NCBI GenBank assembly: GCA_016098155.1
Contig: JAAAJB010000256.1
Span: 1-47,405 of the forward strand
Direction of reading: 5' to 3'
DNA from: Actinomortierella ambigua
Taxonomy: Eukaryota; Mortierellomycota; Mortierellomycetes; Mortierellales; Mortierellaceae
Length of the DNA: 47,405 nucleotides
Below the pieces are notes generated by a model that did not search any database, had not been told where the DNA came from, and worked only from the letters and a program-made list of their open reading frames with translations. Made by a program: the position numbers and the translations under genes. Below, in pieces: positions 1 to 10,250 of the stretch; position 1 is the stretch's first letter, and every line of letters starts with the position of its first letter.

Positions 1-1142
1 AGGCAAGACCCGACGGAGCGACCAGAAGCACACGAGACTTCCCTTGTAGACGATGTTCAGCCAGCATCAATGCGCACTATTGCCGACGACAACATGTTGA
101 ATGACATCTTGGTGTGCGATAGCTCGATATGACGACAATGCCATGCATTACATCAGCGGCCCTGGCGAAAGTGCGGCCGAAGAGGATCAAACTTCAGATC
201 TGATGGATACTGCCAGTCTATCGTGCGAGGCAGGATATCTCGAGAACATTGACACACAGAAACCCGCGGGCGTATATGAAGCTGACAGCTACGGCGTCAC
301 GAAGGACGACAGCAAGGCATTTGCATGGTATCTTCGAGCAGCTCATGAAGTTTCTTCGTGGCTTCATGTATCTAGTTGGTGAGATGTATGCCAATGGTCG
401 AGGTGCGGATCGAAATGTGGATGAGGCTGCCAAATGGCATAATCGAGCCAATGATTCACGGACAGACAAGTCCAAGGAAGGACCCTGCTACTACTACTCC
501 TGCAAAGGCGTTGCAGCCTATAGAAGACCACCTAGGAGGCACACCGCAGCGTCCTAGGTCTCTTCAAGAAATCATGGCATTTGGCCTTGCCTTTTAAGTT
601 CCCTCCTTTGTTGGACGGTCTAAGGAGAACAGTCTCGATACGCTCATGTGCCGAATCAGGGGACGCGGCAGCGCAATATGAGCTAGCCAATCGGTATTCC
701 AAATGGAATTCATATGTATCGAGCAAAGGCGATGTCGAGGCGCTCAAGTGGTACTCAAAGGCAGCCAACCAGGGGCATTCGGATACCTTGGTTTGATTGT
801 ACGCGAATGGCCGAGGTGTCGAGCAGAGCAATGTCAAAGCAGTCAAAGTGGTACGCAAAGTCGGCCATTCAAGGAGATGCACGAGCACCAGTTCAGCCTT
901 GGATGTGATGTACAAGAGTGGCAGAGGTGTCGAGCAAAAACCATATTGAGGCGGTGAAGTGGTACACCAAGTCGGCTACTCAAGGAGATGCACGTGCGCA
1001 GCTCAACCTTGGGGTTGGTGTACGCGAATGGTCAAGGCGTCAGGCGGAGCGATGTCGAGGCGATCAAGTGGGTTGCCAAGGCAGCCGAGCAAGGACATTC
1101 CAAAGCACAGGACTTGCTTGGATCGATAAGAACGGCCCTATA
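1..1142 (+). pseudogene. Decayed Sel1-like repeat (SLR/TPR-like) protein gene, 5' end outside the window
   Basis: Translation of the three plus frames gives fragments of Sel1-like repeats, a solenoid motif of about 36 residues built around A..LG.MY..G.GV and A..WY.KAA..G. Recognisable pieces are VTKDDSKAFAWYLRAA near 285-345, MYANGRGADRNVDEAAKW near 385-440, DVEALKWYSKAANQGH near 730-780, HIEAVKWYTKSATQGDARA near 935-995 and DVEAIKW near 1050-1075. No single frame holds them all: the reading frame changes roughly once per repeat, and a stop follows the last clear repeat at about 1140. Frame 1 is already open at the left edge (1-129), so the gene began upstream. Other genes in the window have long intact frames, so this looks like true decay, not poor sequence. 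SLR proteins are usually scaffolds or adaptors in signalling; no function is expected from this copy. An active gene with many tiny introns is unlikely because the breaks lack splice sites. Confidence 0.75.
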
Positions 1143-1720
1143 GGCGCCCTATGTGGAACAATCTCAAGGAAACCAGGTAGTTACGCTAAATCAACTATTC
1201 AGCCAAGGACATTAACATGGGTGGCTCAATCGGTATTTGAGGCGATGTACGTTGAGCAGTCGAGGCTTCGAGAAGCACGGGCTGATATATGAGTAGCAAT
1301 AATACAAGATAGCTAGAAGGATACCCGGATGTACCGTCCAGCCTTGCTTGGACGTCCAGGAAACGGTAATGACGCCGAATGGGTGCCATTTCGGGGGCTA
1401 GATACGGTGATGACAAAGGCGATCTAATCGGTGACCCAGCTCAGGCATTCATTGAGCACGATCTGTATAGGCGCAAAGGCCGAACGCTAGCACCAAAACT
1501 GTAATTTCTTTTTTGTACGTCCACCCCCCTTGTTTTGAAAAGCACAAGCCCTCAGGTTTCAAAAGAATTTATATTACTTTCCTGCAGTTTCCCTGACTAC
1601 AAAAAAAAACAAATGCAAAGTATCTACAATGGATGAACGCCTCGCCCCTCTCCTACTATATGTATGTATATGTATGTATGTTGTATGTATATGACACTGA
1701 CCAAAAGAAAGCTCTTCTTT
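1143..1720. other. Intergenic region between the SLR relic and the 3' end of the RhoGEF gene
   Basis: No convincing gene is seen. Plus-strand ORFs at 1195-1290 may be further SLR debris, but no clear repeat motif remains. A TATG/TA microsatellite lies at about 1657-1692. The segment next to 1720 should contain the 3' UTR of the minus-strand RhoGEF gene. Confidence 0.5.
1657..1692. repeat. TATG/TA microsatellite
   Basis: Imperfect runs of tatgta and tatg units lie just downstream of the RhoGEF stop codon, probably in or near its 3' UTR. Confidence 0.8.
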
Positions 1721-4700
1721 CTACTTGCCAACCACATCCCGTCGAATCTTGACCGGGATAAACGACGACGAGAAATCAACGTTCACCTGCTTGTTAGTCG
1801 CATCCGGTTTACCTCCTCCTCCTCCACCACTTCCATTGCTATACGTCGACGCCGCCGACGACACCGGTGTGGCCGCCACTGGTTTACCACCATTTCGCTT
1901 CGCCTCCTCCTTCAACCGAGCCTGACGACGGGCCTCGACGGCCTTGGCCAGGGCCTCCTTGGCCTTGCGCTGCTTGGCCGTGAGCTTGTCTTCGGGGATG
2001 GACGCGAGCATGGCGCCGAGCGGTTGTTGCTGCTGGCGCATGCCCGCCTGGAGAATGGACGAGCCCGTCGTGGACCCGCTGGAGGAGGTGGTGCCGACAC
2101 TGGTGGACGAGGTATTGTTCTTCAAGGCAGAGCTCAGACTCTGATGATGATTATTGTCACCACTCGATCCAGGCATGTGATCCTCGTTCAAGTTCACATC
2201 GAGCGACACGCCAAATGAACAACCATAAAAGTCGGCCTGAGGGTTCAGACGCCGTGGCTTGGGCCGGCCCTGAGAGTCTGTTGACGACGTCCTGGAGACG
2301 AGCGATTGGGTGTCCATGCCCGCTGTCGAGCTCGACGTCATGTTGGTGAAGGCCGAGATGGCGCGTGACCGCATCGAGTGGTTCGTCACGCCGCCGACCA
2401 CACTGGGGGCTACAGCACCACTACCACCGGGCGACAGCGATGATGAAGGACCATCTGTGCCGCCCTTGGCGCTGGAGTGGCCGGCAAAGGTCGCCAGGGA
2501 AGTGGACGAGTCGGAGGCGATGGAGGTGGCATACTTGCGTAGGGGGAGGACGTCACCCAAGGGGGCCGAGGGGTCATCGGACGAGTTGTTGACGACCTCG
2601 ATGGCCTGGTTGAGGGTCTCCATCCAATAGAGTTTCTCCTCACGGCTACGGCAGCGGATCATCTGTTTGCGGCCGGCGTTGGCGATCTGGATACAGTTGG
2701 GGAGTTGCGGAAGGGTGGTGTTGTCCTCGGGGTTGTTGATCTGGGAGTGGAGGAGGTCAAACATGCCCTTGAAGGTGTAGATGTTGCGCTTGGGGTCGAA
2801 GCGCGCGTACAGAAGCACGTCGTTCATGAGGTAGTACGTCCGGGGCTCGAGCGCGAGCGACGAATCGACCTTGTGGAGATCCGCCCGAAGGACGAGACGC
2901 CGGTTCGGGATCATGATCGGGTCGGGGAACGCGACCATGCTCGACTGGATGTCAAAGAGCGCCAACTGGTCTTGGGCGTGCAGCCGGTCGAGACGCGTTT
3001 GCTCGCTCACCTGGCAGAAGAGCTCGTAGGCACTGATCAGGTTGCGGTAGTCTGGGTGGTGCGACTGCGTCGCTTGGCAGATCGAACACACAATCTCGCG
3101 CGTGATCGAGATTCGCCGCAGGGGCGTGGCGAGCATGAGGTGCAGGCTGGGTGTGCCTGGAGGGTTGTCTGCCACACATTGCTGATGTGGAGATAGAGAG
3201 ATAGAGAGAGAGAGTCAGTGGCTAGAAACAACGGGGGATGGGAGATAGCTCTTTCATATCAAAATGGATACAGATTTCCTCTCTTCTTACCTCCACAAAC
3301 TTCCTGTAGTGCGGTAAACGCATGACGCGGTCCAGGGTGGTGAGAGCTGCAAGGAAATTGGTGTAGTATTTGGTATAGACCTTGAAGTTCGGAATCTAAT
3401 ATCGGTCGCACAAAACATGGTGGTACGATTGCTAGGTGGTTAGACAAACTCTTTTGATTGTTTTTGTGACCATGACCCAGTTGATGAAGGGGCATGCAAC
3501 GTGGCTGTTGAACACTTGAGCTTCTTCTTCTTTGGGCACAATCGCTCTCGGGATGGCGACAAACCACCCACACTAACGCGAACAAAGAAAAGTACAAACT
3601 TACCACCTCCATGAACAAATCGCTAATAATCTGGTTAGGGCCCCAGATCTTGGCACGGGACTCGAGGGCATCTCTAAAACCTTCGTGGAAGCGGATGAGC
3701 TCGTCCAGGTTGCCAAAGAGGGTCTGAATCTCCTCCTTGGATGCGATGGGCTTGGGAGCCGAGCCCGAGCCGAACGATAACGTGCCCTTTTTTTGCTCGG
3801 CCTGTTGGACCAGCAGCAGCATTGGCTGGCGGTAGAAGCGGGCCAAGTCTGTGAGCGTGCGAATGTAATCCTCTTCCGAGTCGTACAGGTGGCGGATGAG
3901 AGACTCGCGTTGCAGATGGATACGCTCTGCCTCCATCAGCTCTGCTTGGTTAAATTGGTCTGCATGAATAGAGATAGAAGGAGTGCGGGGAGAGAGAGTA
4001 AGTGGGTGTGTGTTGGGGCAGTGCTATGCAAGGGTGAGAAAGTGGGTACAAATGTATGTATGTCTCATGGAATGTCTAAGGTATGTCTATGGCACGGATA
4101 GGTATGTGTGGAGTAGATAATGTTGCTCAAGCGGAAGTCGGAGAAAATGAAACTGGGCACAGCAGCAGGAAGAAAAAAAAAGGCCGTTTCCCCCCCCCCA
4201 CCCCTTCCCCCAATGCACCCTCTTTTGCTGCACACTTTTCACACGTTCCCTTTCTTTGCTCCTCTTCTTCATGTTCTTCTTCTTCTTCTTCTTTTTCCTT
4301 CTTCAGCCCCTTTGAATGAAATGAATTGAATGGAGGCGGGCTGTTCTTTTTCGATCGAGCTTGTTTTTTTCTCGTTTGGTTATCAGAGAGCGAAAGCATA
4401 TTGGAGCTGTAACCCTCCTCACTCTCTTTTCTTTTTTGATATACTCTGACTTGCTCTCTACGCCTCTCTTCATCCCCCTCCAACCCTCTCTATCCCCTCT
4501 CACCCTGTGTTTCCCCGCTTTGTACGCCGCCCGTGCATCCCCCCTCAATCTTTTTACTTTACAACTTATTTCAATCCTTTCTTTGATTTGTTTTTTTCAA
4601 TCCACGACAAAGTCAAGCTTTCCGTAGACATGAGAAAAAGAAAGGAGGGCGTGAAGCAGATAGAGAAAGAGACACATCGAAAAAGAGAGAGAGAGAGTAA

Positions 4701-6587
4701 AAGAGTCAATGCGACATTACCTGCTTCATCCAGATTTTCCAAGAGAGCACCCTCATTCTCGCCAAAGTAGTCGAGCAAGTCCTCGACAATGGCCAAAGAC
4801 TCGGACATGTCAAAGGCACCGAGAGCAAAGCCATGGTTCGTTGTGGTCTTGACAGTCATAGCAGGGTCTGGCGCATGCGTCTCTGCATAGAGCAGTTTAT
4901 CGCGCAGGATCTGTTGCTGCATCCTCCGCCGGTCCTCAATTTCCTCATAGTCTTCGCGGGAAAGGCTCCCATGGGGTGCACCCTGTTGTTGTTGTTGTTG
5001 TTGTTGTTGATATTGTTGTTGTGGTGACAATGGTTGTGATGGTTGCGTGGTTGCACTGTGGGGTTGTTGGTGGTACGAAGGGTTTGCGGGCGTAGGGAAA
5101 TGTGTGTGTGCACGGTAATGTTGACTTTCTTGTCGCATGGGGAAGTGGGAGTGAGAGACAGGGGGAGGTGGGTAGGCGGCCATGTTGCTATTGCTATGGT
5201 TGTGGTTGTGGTTGTGGTTGTATGTACTATGGCTGGGACGTCGTTGCTGGAGATGGTGTGCGTACTGGTTGGCAAATGAAGAAGAAGAACCTGCAGGGGT
5301 CGTCTGAGACGGATAAGAAGTGGAAGCGGAAGCGGAAGAAGGGGGAGAAGGGGAGAAGTTGTTGCTGACACCCTGACCGTCTTTGGGTTGTTGCAGCGGA
5401 GTCTGAATAGGTAGATTGAGATTCGCCTTTTTGGCCAGAGGAGAGTGCGGGGACGATGGTTCGTTCGCTACCACTGTTGCGGAGCCTGTTGTTGCTGCTG
5501 TTGCTGCAGACGATGCCGGTGAAGGCGGGTATCGGATGTAGCCACTCGACGGTGGTGACGGGAGTGAAGTCTTTGGATCAATGTGGGCCCGAGGCAGCTG
5601 GTTCAGCGACAGCCGTTGGGGAACGGGGCGGGGATAGGGATGGGAATTGGAAGGGGAATAGGGGTGCAGCTTCGGACCAGCAGTAACGCTGTTATTGTTA
5701 TGATAGTGATGGTGGTGGTGGTGGGAGTGGTGGTGGTTCTTACTGTCTGGTGGCGGATTCTCGAGGACGAGACCCAGACCTTGGAGATTGTGAGGAGGGG
5801 TAGGGAACGGTTGTGTTTGTTGCTGTAGAGAGGGCGAGGAACCTGTGCGTGAGGGCTTGGGAGGACTGTAGCTGTGGTTGACAGTCGGGGGCGGGGCAGA
5901 GTTGGTGCTGTGGTAGACGGGGCGGGACTGTCGACGATGATCCGAGCTGAAGGAAGGTTGTTGTCCAGAGGGGTATTCTTTGATGTGCACAGCAGGGGTA
6001 GGGGCAGGGGTACTGGTGGTCGTGGCGCCTAGTGTGAGAACAGGAGCCAGTGACAGGTGGGGGGAGTGAGACAACGGAGGAGGGGAGGAGGAGAAGGTTG
6101 GTGGGGGAGAGCAGGGAAGGGTGGGGGATGCCTGTGAGCGAACAGAGTACGGACGAGGTGACGACGAGCGTGCAGGGGGGGCCGCGAGGGTGGTAGCAGA
6201 CCTGTGGGGAGGAGTGGAGGATGAGGGGAGAGAATGGGATGAAGACGAAGAAGAAGAAAAAGATGAAGAAGAAGAAAATGACGAAGGGAAAGAAGAAGAC
6301 AACGAAGAAGAGGAGGAATAGGATTGAAGGCCAGAGGAGGAGGTGTGGAGCACAATGGTCGGAGGGGGAGGACCTGGGGGAGTCAACCTGTGAGACGAAG
6401 CGAGGTACTGTTGCTGCTGCTGGTGGTCAAAGTGCTGCAGCTGCCGCTGAGACCGTGTGGGCGATTGGGAAAGACCGGGCGAGAGCGGCAAGGGCCGGTT
6501 GTTGTTGCTGCTGCTATTGCTGCCGACTGCGACTGCAACACCTGAAGTGGGGGAGTTGGAAACAACCATGGTATTGACAAAGGCCAT
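1721..6587 (-). CDS. Rho-type guanine nucleotide exchange factor (DH-PH, Dbl family), four exons
   Basis: Proposed exons on the minus strand are 6587-4721, 3959-3604, 3395-3291 and 3181-1721, giving 1262 residues with phases that close exactly. All introns are GT-AG (761, 208 and 109 nt). Residues 1 to about 540 are low complexity: Ser/Pro/Gln runs, His-Asn repeats and a poly-Gln tract. The Dbl-homology domain starts near residue 640 with RESLIRHLYDSEEDYI and continues through IPNFKVYTKYY and HLMLATPLRRISI, the last matching the LI.P.QRI.RY helix of DH domains. A PH domain follows (RRLVLRADLHKV ... YYLMNDVLLYARF ... CRSREEKLYWMETLNQAI). The C-terminal part is disordered and ends with a short basic-acidic helix (KQRKAKEALAKAVEARRQA). 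DH-PH proteins activate Rho/Cdc42 GTPases at membranes, acting in fungal polarity and wall synthesis. The target GTPase cannot be read from the sequence. ATG 6587 is chosen because it opens the long frame. Confidence 0.88.
4982..5026. repeat. CAA/GTT repeat encoding poly-Gln in the RhoGEF
   Basis: A trinucleotide run reads as a tract of about nine glutamines, preceded by QQQY, on the minus strand just before the conserved GAPHGSLSREDYEE segment. Such tracts vary in length between strains. Confidence 0.85.
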
Positions 6588-7970
6588 TTATCCAAGGAGG
6601 CACGAACAAAGTTCCCTTTGCTTTAGGGTTTTTTCTGTACAAGGTCTTTTGAACAACGCAGATTGTCCATAGGAGAGAGAAGGAGAGAGAGAGCGAGAGG
6701 GCAAACAACAACAATTAGAGGGCCGAAAGAGAACAGGCAAAGATGAACGAATGAATGAATATGAACTAAGTTATGAATGCAAGATAACAAGCACTTGTTT
6801 CTCAGGGAAGAAAAAAAAAAACGGCAAGTCAGAGAGGAGTACTTGCGAGGGTAGAGGTTCTGGCCCCTCCCCCTTCACTTTCCCTCTCTCTCTCTGACCT
6901 TCTTGGATATCGTACCTTTGTGTTGTTGTTTTTTGGGTTTAAGGACCTGTGCGCCTTGTTGTGAGATGACTTGCAGAGGAAGAACGAGTCAGGCCACGCA
7001 ATGAAGACAAAGAGGAACAGGCTTGCTCAACGGTTGGTTGACAAATGCGCGACAAATGCTGAAAAATCTGAAGAAACGAGATATGGCCACAACAGAGAGA
7101 TGTATCCATTACAAGGTAGCATTAACATTAGCTTGTGCAGCACACAGAAGAAGGACGACATACCTTTCCGACGATACTCGTTCTCGTTGCTCTCATCCCC
7201 TTGTTCTCTTCCCTCACCCAACCCCCCCTCTCTCTCTTGACCACCCGCTGTACATGTCACGACTATCTTCACCTGTGTTCGTCCCACCCACCAACCGATC
7301 ACCTGTTGAACCGAAAGGCATAATAAACCTACCTTTTGTTGAAAAAAAAAACTATAAACCGGAGAGAGAACTTCTTGTAGAGTTCACGGAAGAGATGGAC
7401 ACGTCTTTCTTGACTAGGGTTGACTACTACCAAACAAGGAGAGAGAGAGAAAGAGTCAGATGGCGTAACCATCGGACGTACACTTCGCGTTTGATTTGTT
7501 GGACCAAGCTATTTTTTTTGACACTGCACTACTGCACAGGTTTGTTCCATTGCTCGATGTTCCAGTGACTAACCGAAAGAGGGTTCCTTTAGTTGTGGAT
7601 GGTCAACCGAGCAAGGGCAAGCGATATGTACACTGTTGAATGGGGGGGGGGGAGGAGTTTGTTGTAGCTGTTTGTTGTACTTGGAATGGTTGTTATTGTA
7701 TTATCGTTGTCGAGTGAAGAGAGCAGACAAATCAATGCCAGAAGAAGAAGAGGGAGGATCGAGTGCTCAGGCGAAGCATGTGAGGAACGATTGTATGAAC
7801 AGGGCAGAGAAAAAAAAGCGCAGTACGGAGCACAAGAGAGAAAAGGAGAGAGAAAGAGGTGAGCAAAGGGTGTGGGGGGGGGGAGGCGCAGATAGCTATT
7901 TGGCGGGAGAGAACATCATTGTCAGGGTAGGTGCAGCAAAAATGGGGTCTGGTTGAAAAAATAGTACACA

Positions 7971-7975
<5 letters not shown>

Positions 7976-8005
<30 letters not shown>
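7976..8005. repeat. GA microsatellite
   Basis: About 13 uninterrupted GA units lie in the gene-poor island. Confidence 0.9.
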
Positions 8006-8008
<3 letters not shown>

Positions 8009-10085
8009 AAGGAGTGAAAGAGACAGAAGAAACAGTGAGAGACTGTGTGGTGCTTGTCTGAAAATGAGGAGGAATGCGGAACCCCCAGGGAGAATGTGGA
8101 GGATTAAAGAGGAAAATAGTATGCGAGACGATCAATCAATAAGGGAGGAGGAAAGTGAGACGAAGGACAGCGGCCTTTTATGGTGGAAGAAACACAAATA
8201 TAACAACAACAAAGTACACATATGAAGGGTAGACACTTGGAGAGGGTGGGTGTGGGATGGATACACCTCCATTCCTGTCGTCCAACTGTCGGTTCTGTTG
8301 TGTTCATGTTGTTGCATCAAATCCCCTCTTCTTGTACTTCTACTCTTCCCTGCCTCTTGTGCTTGGCATGTTCTTAATTGTCTCGCTCGCGTGCGTACTT
8401 GGCACTTTTCTTTTTTTTTTTTTTGTCCCTCCTTCCAGAGACAAATGCATTCTACATACATATACACGCAAAGAGAAGAGTCGCCAACAAAGAGAAAAGG
8501 AAGATCAACCCCCGGCTCAAAAACGCGTGCTCTTGGAAGCAAGGGTGCCATAAAACACTTTGGCGAGAAGAGGGGAGGGCGGAGGGAGAACAGGTGCACG
8601 GTTCGTTGGCGACAAGGGGAGCCTTCTATTCCTCCTCTTCATCAAGAACGTCTGATGACACCATACATTCAATTGGCATGAAGGAAACAAGGGCTCTCTT
8701 GCTTCCTCCTCCTCTCCTCCTTTCCTGTTCCGCCACATGGCCGCCCTTTCCTATAGCCTTTGGCTTAACTGCTCAACACCCTCTCGGGCCAATATACTTG
8801 GGAGTCAGTGCTCAGGTCGCGGTTTGTGCTGCATTGTGTATGGCTATGTCTCTCCTGTTTTGTCATTTGGAACATCACCGGTGTGGTGCGAGGAGGTAAA
8901 AAGGTCTCTGGCCGAGCCTGTGATTGGGCGCAAAAAATTTAATTTCCTTCGATATACGCCGTTCTCACCCCCTCCCCCTTTCTTGTTCGTCTATCACGCT
9001 CACCTTGTCGTTGTTTTGACAGGTCGCCACCCTTGTCGCGACTCGCGATTCGTAGGAAGCACTCTGCCCTCCCCTCCTCTCCTCCCCCCCCCTTTTTCGC
9101 ACACGAGACTGTCACGTCTCTTCTCCAATGGCACGTTCGTTGTCAAGAAAAGAGGCGACAGATAGCGATCTAGGGTGGCGAGTGGGGTGTCTCGCTTCTC
9201 TCTGCTCTGTGTGGCGAGACAAGGGTTGGGCGGAGCAGAACGGCCTACTTTTGCACTCCCTCACAACTTACATTATCTTCTGCATGTGTTTCTAAAGCTT
9301 GGGGACACTGCATGCACCATAAATGGGGGGATTCACAACAACACCCACACACGATGCATAAACACAAAAGCCTATTGTTCACCACATTGCAAAGATAATG
9401 TTTCTGATCCTTTGCGCATGCCAGCAAAAAAGAAAGAAAAGAGCGCAGACCATTAAAAGTATCGTCCCTTTTTTCGCAGAGACGTCTGTGTTTTTTATTT
9501 TTGGGTTCGTTATCTTGCGTGTCTTCGTCATCATTCGCCTTCAAGCCCTTACTGCATCGTGGAAAAAAAATGTTTATTCAAGGAATAAAGAAAAAAGGCG
9601 GCATGATCGCGTCCAAGAATAGGCGTCAGGTTGCGTGTCTGTGTGCGTGTGTTGTTTGTGCGTGTGTGTTTGTGTGGGTGAGTGTGAGGTTAATCGGCTC
9701 AAGGACCGAGATTTCAAAAAACAACAACAATAACGACGCCAACAGAGTTTGTTCTAATGCAGCACTGTTACAGTGTGTACAATCCTCTAGTACCGGTTTT
9801 TGAATTGTATTCAATGTTCTTCTGCATCGTGGTGTGGTGTGGCGCATCACCCCCTTCTTCTCTCCCACCCCCCCCTCTCCCCGCTTTCCATTTGTCTCTT
9901 ACTCAACTCTATTGCACTTCATCGCCTGATCCTGGAGGAAAGAACAAAGAAGGGTGTATCTGAGCATGCTCTTTGCCAGATATGCGAGATGAGGGCGTTT
10001 GGCGGCAAGGCCAAGTAGACAAACATTCCTGTTGTTTGTTGTTACACTCTATTCCTTCAATAGACCCTTGATAAGGATTAGAGCC

Positions 10086-10250
10086 AAAAAAAAAAAAAAA
10101 AAAAAAAAAACAAAACAAAAAAAAAAAAAAAAAAAAAAAAAAACCAAACCNNNNNNNNNNAAAATTTCCATTGTTTTTGTTTTTTCCTTATTTTTTTTAA
10201 ATGAACTGTTTTAAGAGGAATTGAAAAAAAAAAAAAAAAAAAAAAAAGGC
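10086..10250. repeat. Poly(A) tracts around an assembly gap
   Basis: Two long A runs (about 10086-10143, interrupted by two C residues) precede ten N at 10151-10160, and a further A run of more than 20 lies at about 10224-10248. The N block is a gap of unknown true length, so sequence may be missing. Confidence 0.9.

Noticed and set aside
7023..7568. 181-aa plus-strand ORF in the gene-poor island
   Set aside because: It has no domain, mixed low-quality composition and no convincing start context or neighbouring exons.
10086..10250. Retrotransposon or SINE tail
   Set aside because: No reverse transcriptase, terminal repeats or target duplications are visible; only A tracts and a gap support it.
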